A DNA stretch of 64,000 nucleotides from positions 7,248,001 through 7,312,000 of the forward strand of contig NZ_CP114036.1 in assembly GCF_026898115.1 (NCBI RefSeq), written 5' to 3'. Position 1 is the first letter of the stretch; each line of letters begins with the position of its first letter. The notes under the pieces were generated by a model, which worked only from the letters and a program-made list of their open reading frames with translations, made no database searches and had not been told where the DNA came from. Source of the DNA: Streptomyces sp. S465. GTDB lineage: Bacteria > Actinomycetota > Actinomycetes > Streptomycetales > Streptomycetaceae. A program made the position numbers and the translations under genes. Of this stretch, positions 15,626 through 24,373 are shown one piece after another.

Positions 15626-17836
15626 TCACGTCTCCGTCGGATCGGCCAATTCCAGCCGCGGCATGTCACGGTCGGCGTCGGCCCAGGCCAGTACCGGCCG
15701 CCCAGGGAAGGATTGCGGGCAGCCGAGGGTCTTGGCGCGGTAGGCGCGCACCGTCTCGGGCAGCCGGCGCGGCGGGGTGCCCGCGACCGTCCGTACGGCG
15801 GGGGAGCCGGCCTCCCCGCCCTTGTCCCGGTCCCAGAGCACGACCGGCATCCCCATCGCCAGACACACCTGCACGATCTCGACACGGACATCCGCCGGGA
15901 CGCCGTCCACGGTGGCCAGCGGGGCGTCCAGCTGGTCCATGAGCAGCGCGTACACCCCGTTCTTCCCGCCCGTCGAACGGCCGATGTGCACCGCGCCCCC
16001 GTCGTCCAGCCGCGCCCAGCGGTGGCGCAGCGCCGCCTTGAAGCGCTCACCGGACCGCTGCACCAGCTCCGGACAGGTGACCACCAGCGGATACTCCGCG
16101 CCCAGCACCCCGGGGACCAGACCGGCCGGGCCCGGCCACTCCCACTGGTCGACCGGGAGCTCCAACCCCTCGCGGTCCACGATGAGTTCGATGACCGGAC
16201 GGGTGCCCGCCGGGAGCGCCCGGTGCAGCGGTTCGATCACGGTGAGGATGTCCTCGGCCGCCTGCGCGGCGGTGCGGAGCCGGTCGCCGCCGTCCGAGAC
16301 GCGCCGCGGCCCGGCGCCCTCGTCGCACCACAGCCACAGCCGGTAGTGGCGGGTGCCGTCGCCGTCGGGGTGGGTGGTGAGCCGTACCAGCACCCGGGGC
16401 GCCGCCATGGGCGTCCGCTGCCGCTCCGCCCACTCATGGGCGTCCGCCCGGCGCTCCTCCAGAGCCGCCTGGTGGATGCCGAGGCGGGCGGCGACCGCCG
16501 TGCTCCAGCGGTGCAGTCCGTCGCGCGGGGCGGGCGGGCACAGGGCCGCCACATAGGCGACCACGCGCAGCAGTCCGGGGACGACCGATGTGCCCTCCGG
16601 GACCGGGCGGCTGTCCCCGCGCAGCCCCTCCAGGTACTCGACCAGCGCCGTGAGCCGCGCCGTGCGCACGGCCCGGTCCGGGCTGTCCCAGTCGGCCCCG
16701 GCCAGCAGCGCCCCGGGCAGTTCGGCGAGCGGCAGCGCGGCCCGTACGACGGAGGGGAAGCGGGCCGCCGTCCCGAGGGGCACCTCGCCCAGCAGCCCCA
16801 GCAACTCGCCCAACTCACCGGGGGAGAGCAGCCGGGGCACGCCGGACATCCGCCCGGCGGCGAGGAGTTCGGCCGCCGCCTGCGGCGTGGTGGGGTGCAG
16901 CACCTCGGCGAGGGCGGGCAGCGCGCGGGCGTCGGTGGTGAGCAGCCGAGCGAACTCGTCGACCGAGGGGGCGGAGCCGTCCGTCCGGTGGTGGTGGCCG
17001 CACCGCCAGGCGACGGTGCGCGCGCAGTCGGCCCGCCGCTGGGGGTCCGCGAGCGCCCGGCCGAGAACGGCGGCCAGCGCCCGGTGGGCGGGGTCGACGG
17101 CCCTCTCGCCCGCCGCCGGCGCGGGCCGGCCGAGGACGTGCTCGGCGCCCGCGCGGGCCAGCTCGGCCCGGATCCGCTGCCAGGGGATGCCCCAGCTGCG
17201 CCGGGCGACATGCTGCGGGGAGTACGCGAGCGGGGTGCCGTTCGTGGGGTGGTGCGGGGGTGTGAGGGCGGCCGCCACCAGGCCGACCACCGCGCCCGCC
17301 TCGCCCGACCACAGCGGCCCTCCGCTGTAGCCGTGGTCGATGGCGACACCGCTCAGCCCCTCGCCGTCCACATAGCCGATCCGGCCGTCGCACGAGATCA
17401 CCCGCGCGGTGGCGACGGTGGCGTGCAGCCCGCTGCCGTGCCACGCCCGGACGGACTGCCCCTCGGCCATCGCCTGCCAGTGCGGCGGCCGCACATCGCG
17501 GGGGAGCGGCTCGACGATGTCGAGCACGGCGAGGTCGCCGTCCCACTCCACGCCGTCCGCCGCGCCGGGCGGTATCCATACGGCCAGCCGGGCCGTGCAC
17601 GCGTGCGCATGGCCGTCCGGGCCGTGCACCAGCACCTTCAGGACCTCCTGCGCCGGACGCTCGGCGCAGGTCGTGTCCTCCCTGCCGAGCGCGCAGTTGA
17701 CGACGTGCGCGCAGGTCAGGAAGCGGTCATGGGGCAGCAGCACGCCGGAGCCGACCGCCTCGCGGTCGAACTGGCTCAGGACCGAGACCGTGGCCGGGCG
17801 CTGTCCGGGGGACGGAACGGGGCGGAACCACTCCAT
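15626..17836 (-). CDS. Trypsin-like protease / helical effector-associated region / VMAP-C protein
   Basis: A 736-residue protein. Residues 1 to about 235 form a cytoplasmic trypsin-like protease with an intact triad: His44 in LTCAHVV, Asp101 in WDGDLAVLD and Ser171 in HGYSGGPLW; no signal peptide is present. About 245-460 is an Ala/Leu-rich helical region like the effector-associated (EAD) and VMAP middle domains. About 465-736 resembles the VMAP C-terminal domain, with the diagnostic ELPVDQWEW and YPLVVTCPELVQR segments. VMAP means vWA-MoxR-associated protein. In the described ternary conflict systems the VMAP component couples an effector (here the protease) to the MoxR/vWA pair. It is four bases downstream of the Trypco1-like gene. 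Confidence 0.9.
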   Translation of the reverse strand: MEWFRPVPSPGQRPATVSVLSQFDREAVGSGVLLPHDRFLTCAHVVNCALGREDTTCAERPAQEVLKVLVHGPDGHAHACTARLAVWIPPGAADGVEWDGDLAVLDIVEPLPRDVRPPHWQAMAEGQSVRAWHGSGLHATVATARVISCDGRIGYVDGEGLSGVAIDHGYSGGPLWSGEAGAVVGLVAAALTPPHHPTNGTPLAYSPQHVARRSWGIPWQRIRAELARAGAEHVLGRPAPAAGERAVDPAHRALAAVLGRALADPQRRADCARTVAWRCGHHHRTDGSAPSVDEFARLLTTDARALPALAEVLHPTTPQAAAELLAAGRMSGVPRLLSPGELGELLGLLGEVPLGTAARFPSVVRAALPLAELPGALLAGADWDSPDRAVRTARLTALVEYLEGLRGDSRPVPEGTSVVPGLLRVVAYVAALCPPAPRDGLHRWSTAVAARLGIHQAALEERRADAHEWAERQRTPMAAPRVLVRLTTHPDGDGTRHYRLWLWCDEGAGPRRVSDGGDRLRTAAQAAEDILTVIEPLHRALPAGTRPVIELIVDREGLELPVDQWEWPGPAGLVPGVLGAEYPLVVTCPELVQRSGERFKAALRHRWARLDDGGAVHIGRSTGGKNGVYALLMDQLDAPLATVDGVPADVRVEIVQVCLAMGMPVVLWDRDKGGEAGSPAVRTVAGTPPRRLPETVRAYRAKTLGCPQSFPGRPVLAWADADRDMPRLELADPTET

Positions 17837-17839
17837 CGG

Positions 17840-18280
17840 TCAGGCCGTGGGGGAGCCCGAGGGACCCGACCGCTGCCAGGTGGCCGAGATCGTCATGCTC
17901 GCCTGGCCGTTGGCCCCGACGATGCCGAGCTTGAGGTCCTGGCCGATCTGCACCCCGAATTGCACCTGCAGCTCATCGGGCGGATTCGCGGTGGCGGACA
18001 CGGCGTCGTGCACCTCCTGCAACAGCGGCCCCAGCGGCCGCAGTACGGCCCGTAGGCCGTCGGCCGCCAGCGCCGCCGCGGCTCTCGGCCCCCGGCCCAC
18101 CGGGGTCACACCCCCGATCCCGCCGGGCAGGGCGGGCCCCTGCCGCTTCGCGCCGTCGCCGCCGTCTTGCCCTTGGCCGTTGGCCGGGGCGGCGGCGGGC
18201 GCGGGCGCGGTGCTCACGGGCGTCAGTTCCAGGCGTACGGGGGTGCCATCGGGGAGCGCGAATTCGGCGTAGTCCGTCAC
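17840..18280 (-). CDS. Trypco1-like (CU044_2847-type) trypsin-co-occurring protein
   Basis: A 146-residue protein. It has the N-terminal strand pattern FALPDGTPVRLELTPV, a Gly/Pro-rich insert, a helix containing LRAVLRPLGPLLQEVHDAV and a C-terminal sheet QVQFGVQIGQDLKLGIVG...ASMTISATWQR. This matches the small domain known to accompany trypsin-like proteases in bacterial conflict loci (Trypco1). Start is GTG 18280 with a weak GGGGGC just upstream. It is the first gene of the four-gene operon and may bind, inhibit or present substrate to the protease encoded next. Mechanism is inference. Confidence 0.8.
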   Translation of the reverse strand: MTDYAEFALPDGTPVRLELTPVSTAPAPAAAPANGQGQDGGDGAKRQGPALPGGIGGVTPVGRGPRAAAALAADGLRAVLRPLGPLLQEVHDAVSATANPPDELQVQFGVQIGQDLKLGIVGANGQASMTISATWQRSGPSGSPTA

Positions 18281-18448
18281 GCCCCCATGATGCCGATCTC
18301 ACCGCGGCTGGTCTCCCCTTTTGCGGCAACATCCCTTGTGGCGCGGGAGAGCGGTGAGCGGGGGCGGCCCCGCCCGACCCGGTGGGGCGGCACGTCGATG
18401 TCGGATTCCCGCGAGCACCCGCCCGCCCCGTCGGCGGATGCTGGACCC

Positions 18449-19924
18449 ATGCACACCGACACCGACCGGTGCCTCCGCGCCGCACGGGCGAAGGACGCCC
18501 GCTTCGACGGGTGGTTCTTCATCGCCGTCGTGACCACCGGGATCTACTGCCGGCCGAGCTGTCCGGTCGTCGGGCCCAAGCCCGAGAACATGCGGTTCCT
18601 CCCCAGCGCCGCGGCCGCCCAGCAGGCCGGGTTCCGGGCCTGCAAGCGATGCCGTCCGGACGCCAGTCCCGGCTCGCCGCAGTGGAACGAGCGCGCCGAT
18701 CTCGTCGCACGGGCGATGCGGCTGATCGCCGACGGAGTGGTGGACCGGGACGGGGTGCCGGGCCTGGCGGCCCGGCTGGGGTACAGCACCCGGCAGGTCG
18801 AGCGGCAGCTGCTCGCCGAGCTGGGCGCGGGCCCGCTGGCGCTCGCCAGGGCGCAGCGGGCGCAGACCGCGCGGCTGCTCATCGAGACCAGCGCGCTCCC
18901 GATGGCGGACATCGCGTTCGCGGCCGGGTTCGCCAGCGTCCGCGCGTTCAACGAGACCGTACGGGAGGTCTTCGCGCTCACCCCGACCGAGCTGCGGCAG
19001 CGCGCCCGGCGCAGCCCGACGAGCAGCGTGCCGGGGGCGCTCACGCTGCGGCTGCCGTTCCGGGCGCCGCTGTGCCCGGACAACCTCTTCGGCCATCTGG
19101 CCGCCACCGCCGTCCCCGGCGTCGAGGAGTGGCGCGACGGCGCGTACCGGCGCACGCTGCGCCTGCCGTACGGGCCAGGCGTGGTCACCCTGAGCCCGCG
19201 GCCGGACCACATCGCCTGCCGGCTCTCCCTCGCCGACCTCCGCGACCTGGCCGGGGCGATCAGCCGCTGCCGGCGGCTGCTGGACCTCGACGCGGACCCG
19301 GCCGCCGTGGACGAGCTGCTGCGTACCGACCCCCAGTTGGCCCCGCTGGTGGACAAGGCGCCGGGGCGTCGGGTGCCGCGCGCGGTGGACGCGGACGAGT
19401 TCGCGGTGCGCGCCGTGCTCGGACAGCAGGTGTCCACGGCGGCGGCCCGTACCCACGCCGGCCGCCTGGTGGCGGCGCACGGCGAGCCGGTGGCGGACCC
19501 GGCGGGCGGGCTGACCCACCTCTTCCCGTCCGTCCAGGCCCTCGCCGGGCTGGACCCGGAGCAGCTGGCCATGCCCCGCACCCGCCGCGCCACGCTCACC
19601 GGGCTGATCGGCGCGCTCGCCGAGGGGCGGGTCGCGCTCGGGGTGGGCAGCGACTGGGACGACGCCCGCGCCGGCCTCGGCGCGCTGCCGGGGCTCGGCC
19701 CCTGGACCGTCGAGGTGATCGCGATGCGCGCCCTCGGCGATCCGGACGCCTTCCTCCCGACCGACCTCGGGGTGCGGCGCGCCGCCGCCGGACTGGGGCT
19801 GCCCGCCACGCCCGGCGCCCTCACCCGCCACTCGGCGCGCTGGCGCCCCTGGCGCGCGTACGCCGTCCAGTACCTGTGGGCCACGGACGACGGCCACGCC
19901 ATCAACCGCCTGCCCGCCGCCTGA
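18449..19924 (+). CDS. alkA: Ada-type regulator fused to AlkA DNA-3-methyladenine glycosylase
   Basis: A 491-residue fusion. Residues 1-75 are the Ada methylphosphotriester-accepting zinc domain with ligands Cys34, Cys38 (GIYCRPSCP), Cys65 and Cys68 (CKRC). About 85-185 is an AraC-type helix-turn-helix region. About 195-485 is an AlkA glycosylase with the helix-hairpin-helix LPGLGPWTVEVIAMRALG and a downstream catalytic aspartate in FLPTDLG. Methylation of Cys34 would turn the protein into an activator while the C-terminal part excises alkylated bases. ATG 18449 is used; the frame is open farther upstream but overlaps the divergent Trypco1 gene. The ogt gene follows after a repeat tract, completing an adaptive-response-like set. 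Confidence 0.92.
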   Translation: MHTDTDRCLRAARAKDARFDGWFFIAVVTTGIYCRPSCPVVGPKPENMRFLPSAAAAQQAGFRACKRCRPDASPGSPQWNERADLVARAMRLIADGVVDRDGVPGLAARLGYSTRQVERQLLAELGAGPLALARAQRAQTARLLIETSALPMADIAFAAGFASVRAFNETVREVFALTPTELRQRARRSPTSSVPGALTLRLPFRAPLCPDNLFGHLAATAVPGVEEWRDGAYRRTLRLPYGPGVVTLSPRPDHIACRLSLADLRDLAGAISRCRRLLDLDADPAAVDELLRTDPQLAPLVDKAPGRRVPRAVDADEFAVRAVLGQQVSTAAARTHAGRLVAAHGEPVADPAGGLTHLFPSVQALAGLDPEQLAMPRTRRATLTGLIGALAEGRVALGVGSDWDDARAGLGALPGLGPWTVEVIAMRALGDPDAFLPTDLGVRRAAAGLGLPATPGALTRHSARWRPWRAYAVQYLWATDDGHAINRLPAA

Positions 19925-20044
19925 CCGGCCACCGGCGGGCCCGTACTGTCGGCACGGTCCCGCGGGGTGAGCCGCCGACCGCCTGCCCGGTACCGCGGAA
20001 CCCGCCGGGGCGCGCGACCCGGCCCGCGCCGCTGGAACCCGGCC

Positions 20045-20440
20045 AGGCCCCGCCGAACCCCGCAACCCCGCCGAAGCCCGCGACCGCCGAAGCCCGCAGC
20101 CCCGCCGAAGCCCGCAACCCCGCCGAAGCCCGCGACCGCCGAAGCCCGCCGAACCCCGCAGCCCCGCCGAAGCCCGCAGCCCCGCCGAAGCCCGCAACCC
20201 CGCCGAACCCCGCAACCCCCGCCAAAGCCCGCGACCGCCGAAGCCCGCCGAACCCCGCAACCCCGCCGAAGCCCGCAGCCCCGCCGAAGCCCGCAACCCC
20301 CGCGGAACCCCGCAACCCCGCCGAAGCCCGCAACCCCCGCGGAACCCCTCAGCCCCGCCGAAGCCCGCAACCCCCGCGGAACCCCGCAACCCCGCGGAAC
20401 TCCGCCGAACCCCGAGCAACCCCGCCGAAGCCCGCCAGGG
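20045..20440 (+). repeat. Degenerate 16-18-bp tandem repeats between alkA and ogt
   Basis: About 20 units of a CCCGCCGAAGCCCGCAAC consensus, some shortened to 16 bp, fill the 549-base gap between the two repair genes (19925-20473). The tract is open in the ogt frame and would encode Pro/Arg/Ala-rich residues if read through, but ogt has its own start and ribosome binding site at 20474. There are no unique spacers, so it is not a CRISPR array. No other gene is seen in the gap. Confidence 0.9.
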
Positions 20441-20473
20441 CAACCGCACCGTCCGAACCCGCCGAGGAAACCC

Positions 20474-20980
20474 GTGCAGAACCGCTCCCACACCGTCGTC
20501 GACAGCCCCTACGGCCCGCTCACCCTCGTGGCCACCGGCCCGGAGCTGTCCGGCCTCTACATGGCCGAGCAGCGCCACCGCCCGCCCGAGGAGACCTTCG
20601 GCGCGCCCGGCGATCCCGAGGACGCCCCCTTCGCCGGGACCATCCGTCAGCTCGCGGCCTACTTCGCGGGCGAGCTGACCGCGTTCGACCTGCCGTTGCG
20701 CCTGGACGGCACGCCCTTCCAGCGCCGCGTCTGGGACGAGCTGCGGCGCATCCCGTACGGCGAGACCTGGTCGTACGGCCGGCTGGCCGACCGGATCGGA
20801 CAGCCGGCCGCCTCCCGCGCCGTGGGCCTGGCCAATGGCAGGAACCCGATCGGCATCATCGTCCCCTGCCACCGGGTCGTCGGCTCGACCGGCGGTCTCA
20901 CCGGCTACGGCGGTGGCCTGGACCGCAAGCGGCGACTGCTGGAGTTCGAGGCCCGGCGGCAGCTCCCCGGTCTTTTCTGA
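20474..20980 (+). CDS. ogt: Methylated-DNA--protein-cysteine S-methyltransferase
   Basis: A 168-residue suicide repair protein that transfers the methyl group of O6-methylguanine (or O4-methylthymine) to its own cysteine. The active-site motif is PCHR with Cys132, preceded by the helix-turn-helix segment YGRLADRIGQPAASRAVGLA and the Asn hinge NGRNP. A GTG start at 20474 with GAGGAAA directly upstream gives the normal Ogt length. A longer in-frame reading from 19967 would add about 170 Pro/Arg-rich residues made of repeats and is not supported. It probably acts with the upstream Ada-AlkA protein in the response to alkylation damage. Confidence 0.92.
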   Translation: MQNRSHTVVDSPYGPLTLVATGPELSGLYMAEQRHRPPEETFGAPGDPEDAPFAGTIRQLAAYFAGELTAFDLPLRLDGTPFQRRVWDELRRIPYGETWSYGRLADRIGQPAASRAVGLANGRNPIGIIVPCHRVVGSTGGLTGYGGGLDRKRRLLEFEARRQLPGLF

Positions 20981-20995
20981 CCCCTCGGACGCTGG

Positions 20996-21742
20996 TCAGC
21001 GGCCCTGGGCGATGCGGTCCAGCAGGGCGGGCAGGGCCGTGCTGATGGGTTCGCGGATGACCTCGTCCGCGAACTCGTCGTACGGCGTCGGCTCGGCGTT
21101 GACGATGATCAGCCGGGCACCGTGCTCGGCGGCCAGACCGGCGAGCGAGGCCGCGGGCTGGACCTGGAGGCTGGTGCCGACCGCGATGAAGATCTGGCAC
21201 GCCTGCGCCACCGCGACCGCCTCGGTCAGCACCTCCGGATCGAGGTTCTCCCCGAACATCACCGTGGCCGACTTCAGGATTCCGCCGCACTCCCGGCACG
21301 CCGGATCCGCCTCCCCCGCCGCGACCCGCTCCAGCGCCTCCGCCATCCGGGACCGCGCCCGGCAGTGGGTGCACTGCACGGCCCGCGCGGTGCCGTGCAG
21401 TTCGAGCACCTTGCGGGCGGGCATCCCGGCGATCTGGTGCAGCCCGTCCACGTTCTGGGTGATCACCCGCACCGGCACCCCCGAGCGCTCCAGCCGGGCG
21501 ACGGCCTCATGCGCCCCGTTGGGCCGGGCGTGCAGCGCCTGGCTGTCGCGCCGCATCCGCCAGGAGCGGCGCCGGATCTCCGGGTCGGTCATGTAGTACT
21601 CGTACGTCACGAGCTTCTCGGCCTCGGGATCGCGCCGCCACAGCCCCTGCGGGCCGCGGTAGTCGGGGATTCCGGAGTCGGTGGAGATGCCCGCCCCGCT
21701 CAGGATCGCCACCAGCGGCCGGTGCGTCGTCTCACTGCTCAT
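20996..21742 (-). CDS. cobB: Sir2-family NAD-dependent protein deacylase
   Basis: A 248-residue sirtuin that removes acetyl or other acyl groups from lysines using NAD. NAD-binding GAGISTDSGIPDYRG lies at residues 16-30, TQNVDGLH at 95-102, catalytic His116 in LELHGT, and the structural zinc is held by Cys124, Cys127, Cys149 and Cys152. Start ATG 21742 (MSSETTHRP) is preferred over an eight-residue extension. It converges with ogt, 15 bases between stops. The next leftward gene is an ADP-ribosylglycohydrolase. The pairing of NAD-consuming and ADP-ribose-removing enzymes is suggestive, but they are separate transcription units by a 72-base gap. Confidence 0.93.
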   Translation of the reverse strand: MSSETTHRPLVAILSGAGISTDSGIPDYRGPQGLWRRDPEAEKLVTYEYYMTDPEIRRRSWRMRRDSQALHARPNGAHEAVARLERSGVPVRVITQNVDGLHQIAGMPARKVLELHGTARAVQCTHCRARSRMAEALERVAAGEADPACRECGGILKSATVMFGENLDPEVLTEAVAVAQACQIFIAVGTSLQVQPAASLAGLAAEHGARLIIVNAEPTPYDEFADEVIREPISTALPALLDRIAQGR

Positions 21743-21814
21743 GCGGCGAGCGTACGCACGCTCCACGGCCGGCGGCGACCGCGTTTCGCGGGCGGGGGGC
21801 CCAGGCGACCGGCC

Positions 21815-22891
21815 CTAGCGGTCCGCCGAGAGCGCCAGCCGGTGCGTGCGGGCCGCCAGGTCGCTGATGCGGGCGCCGTCGAAGCCGAAGACGGCGCTGC
21901 GCACCCGGTCCGCCAGCGGCTCGGCCCACTGCGGCGGGATGGCGGCCGCACCGCACAGCACGCCCGCGACCGACCCGGCCGTCGCGCCGTTGGAGTCGGT
22001 GTCCAGGCCGCCGCGCACGGTCAGGGCGATCGTCGTGGTGAAGTCGCCCGCGCCGTAGAGCAGCCCGGCCGTGAGGACGGCGGCGTTGGGGACCACATGG
22101 ATCCAGGGCAGTCCGGCGTTCTCCCGCTCCAGCTGACCGAGCGCGGACGCCCACGCCACGCCCGCGTCGTGCAGGGACACCGCCCGGCGCACCGTACGGG
22201 CCAGGCGGCAGCGCGGCGGGACGTGGTCCAGGGCGCTTTCGACGGCGGCGCGCGGACCGTCGGCGGTGAACGCGGCGGCGATCAGCGCGGCCGCCCACAT
22301 CGCCCCGTACACCCCGTTGCCGCTGTGGGAGAGGACCGCGTCGCGCCGGGCCATCGCGGCGGCCCGGTGCGGATCGCCGGGGTTGACCCAGCCGTGGACG
22401 TCGGCGCGGATCAGGGCGCCGATCCACTCCTGGTAGGGGTTGTCGAGGGTCGCGCTGAGCGGTGGCCGCACCCCGGCCGTGAGGTTGCGGTAGGCGGCCC
22501 GCTCGGCGGTGAACGTCTGGAGGTACGGCAGCCGCAGCAGCCACACCTCGCCGACCTGCTCGGTGGTGAAGCCGAAGCCGTGGGTCTCCAGCAGGTGCAG
22601 GCCGAGGACGGAGTAGTCGATGTCGTCGTCGCGGCAGCTGCCGTTGATCCGGCCGCGCACGCACTCCTGCCACTCGGGACGCAGCTCGAACTCCACCGGA
22701 TCGGGTGGCGGCTCCAGGGCGGGGAGGTAGTCGGTGAGCGGGAGGGCCCCGGCGCGGCGCAGATAGCGGTCGATGCGGTCGCGGGTCCAGACGTCGCCGC
22801 GTTCGATGGGTTTGCCGAGCATGTTCCCGGCGATCCGGCCGAGCCAGCCGCCGTGGATACGGTCCGCCAGTGCGCTCCCGCTGAGGGCCAT
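21815..22891 (-). CDS. ADP-ribosylglycohydrolase family protein
   Basis: A 358-residue all-helical hydrolase of the DraG/ARH family, which removes ADP-ribose from proteins or nucleic acids using two Mg ions. Metal ligands are visible as RDDDIDYS (Asp88-Asp90) near the N-terminus and GGLDTDSNGATAGSVAG near residue 305. The N-terminal GGWLGRIAGNMLGKPIE motif is typical. ATG 22891 is used; upstream continuation of the frame runs through the divergent glycerate kinase. The 99-base divergent region to that gene must hold both promoters. Substrate is not predictable; no ADP-ribosyltransferase is in the window. Confidence 0.88.
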   Translation of the reverse strand: MALSGSALADRIHGGWLGRIAGNMLGKPIERGDVWTRDRIDRYLRRAGALPLTDYLPALEPPPDPVEFELRPEWQECVRGRINGSCRDDDIDYSVLGLHLLETHGFGFTTEQVGEVWLLRLPYLQTFTAERAAYRNLTAGVRPPLSATLDNPYQEWIGALIRADVHGWVNPGDPHRAAAMARRDAVLSHSGNGVYGAMWAAALIAAAFTADGPRAAVESALDHVPPRCRLARTVRRAVSLHDAGVAWASALGQLERENAGLPWIHVVPNAAVLTAGLLYGAGDFTTTIALTVRGGLDTDSNGATAGSVAGVLCGAAAIPPQWAEPLADRVRSAVFGFDGARISDLAARTHRLALSADR

Positions 22892-22990
22892 GGGGCACGT
22901 GTACCCCTCTGGGACGGGTGTACCGGTGAGCCCGTGCCGGATAGGGTCACAGCGGCGCGACCGCCTGTGCGAATGCGAGGGGTTACCAAG

Positions 22991-24226
22991 GTGACGGACG
23001 CTTCGAAGGCAGAGATCCCGGCAGAGGCGGCGGCTGAGGCCGCGACCGGGCCCAGGACGTGGGCGGCGGGGCTGGCGACGCCCCCGAAGCGCGTACTGAT
23101 CGCCGCGGACAAGTTCAAGGGCTCGCTCACGGCCGTCGAGGTCGCCGAGCGCGTCACGGCGGGGCTGCGCCGTGGCGCGCCCCGCGGCGGCGAGGGGCTG
23201 CGGATCGAGGCGCTGCCCGTCGCCGACGGGGGCGACGGCACGGTGGACGCGGCGGTCGCGGCCGGGTTCGAACGGCGCACGGCGCGGGTCACCGGGCCGC
23301 TGGGCGCACCGGTGACGGCGGCGTACGCGCTGCGCGGGTCCACGGCGGTGGTGGAGATGGCCGAGGCGTCCGGGCTGCGCCATCTGCCGGAGGGGGTGTT
23401 CGCGCCGCTCACCGCGACCACGTACGGCAGCGGGGAGCTGCTGCGCGCGGCGCTCGACGCGGGCGCCCGCACGATCGTCTTCGGCGTCGGCGGGAGCGCC
23501 ACGACCGACGGCGGCGCGGGGATGCTCGGCGCGCTCGGCGCGCGCTTCCTGCGCGAGGACGGTACGCCCGTCGCACCGGGCGGGGGCGCGCTGCGCGACC
23601 TCGCCACGGCCGATCTGTCCGGCCTCGACCCGCGCCTGGCCGACACCGAGATCGTCCTGGCCAGCGATGTCGACAACCCGCTGACCGGCCCGAAGGGCGC
23701 GGCGGCGGTCTACGGCCCGCAGAAGGGCGCGAGCGAGGACGATGTGGCGGCCCTGGACGCCGCCCTCGCCCACTACGCCCGGGTCCTGGAGCGCGCGGTG
23801 GGGACCTCGGCCGCCGAGTACGCCCTGGCGCCCGGCGCGGGCGCGGCGGGCGGCATCGGCTACGGCGCGCTCCTCGGCCTGGGCGCGGCCTTCCGCCCCG
23901 GTATCGAGGTGATGCTCGACGTCCTCGGCTTCGCGACCGCGCTGGCGGGCGCGGACCTGGTGATCACGGGCGAGGGCTCGCTGGACGAGCAGACCCTCCA
24001 CGGCAAGGCCCCGGCGGGCGTCGCGGCGGCGGCCCGTGCGCGGGGCATCGAGGTGGTCGCGGTCTGCGGCCGTCTGGCCCTCGCCCCGGCGGCCCTGGGC
24101 AGCGCGGGCATCCGCCGCGCCTACGCCCTCACCGACCTGGAACCGGACCCGTCCCGCTGCATCGCCGAGGCGGGCCCCCTCCTGGAACGCACGGCGCAAC
24201 GCCTGGCGGCGGACTTCCTGACTTGA
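22991..24226 (+). CDS. glxK: Glycerate kinase
   Basis: A 411-residue type-I glycerate kinase (GarK/GlxK family), phosphorylating glycerate with ATP. Signatures: AADKFKGSLTA near the N-terminus, VADGGDGT, VVEMAEASGL, FGVGGSATTDGGAGML, LASDVDNPLTGPKGAA and TGEGSLDEQTLHGK. The N-terminus carries about 35 Ala-rich residues before the fold begins. GTG 22991 has GAGGGG eight bases upstream; ATG 22973 is the alternative start. The long frame reaching upstream from here lies opposite the sirtuin and ADP-ribosylglycohydrolase and is a shadow. A perfect bidirectional terminator follows. Confidence 0.9.
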   Translation: MTDASKAEIPAEAAAEAATGPRTWAAGLATPPKRVLIAADKFKGSLTAVEVAERVTAGLRRGAPRGGEGLRIEALPVADGGDGTVDAAVAAGFERRTARVTGPLGAPVTAAYALRGSTAVVEMAEASGLRHLPEGVFAPLTATTYGSGELLRAALDAGARTIVFGVGGSATTDGGAGMLGALGARFLREDGTPVAPGGGALRDLATADLSGLDPRLADTEIVLASDVDNPLTGPKGAAAVYGPQKGASEDDVAALDAALAHYARVLERAVGTSAAEYALAPGAGAAGGIGYGALLGLGAAFRPGIEVMLDVLGFATALAGADLVITGEGSLDEQTLHGKAPAGVAAAARARGIEVVAVCGRLALAPAALGSAGIRRAYALTDLEPDPSRCIAEAGPLLERTAQRLAADFLT

Positions 24227-24303
24227 CACCGGGCGGTCCGCCGCCGGGCCCGTCCTCCACGCCGCCCTTCCCCGGACCGGGAACACGTCCGCCGGACACG
24301 ACA

Positions 24304-24342
24304 ACGGGGTGGGCCCGAGCGTCGTGCTCGGGCCCACCCCGT
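24304..24342. terminator. Bidirectional terminator, perfect 17-bp stem
   Basis: ACGGGGTGGGCCCGAGC at 24304-24320 pairs perfectly with 24326-24342 across a five-base loop. It lies between the converging glycerate kinase and pssA genes and can end both transcripts. Confidence 0.9.
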
Positions 24343-24373
24343 ACGGCGGGGGCGGCCGAAGGCCGCGGGGCCG

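Noticed and set aside
20045..20440. CRISPR array
   Set aside because: Repeats are contiguous and degenerate, with no unique spacers and no cas genes nearby.
19967..20473. N-terminal extension of Ogt through the repeat tract
   Set aside because: Ogt has a well-placed GAGGAAA and GTG at 20474 giving the normal length; the extension is only repeats. Kept as a question in the findings.
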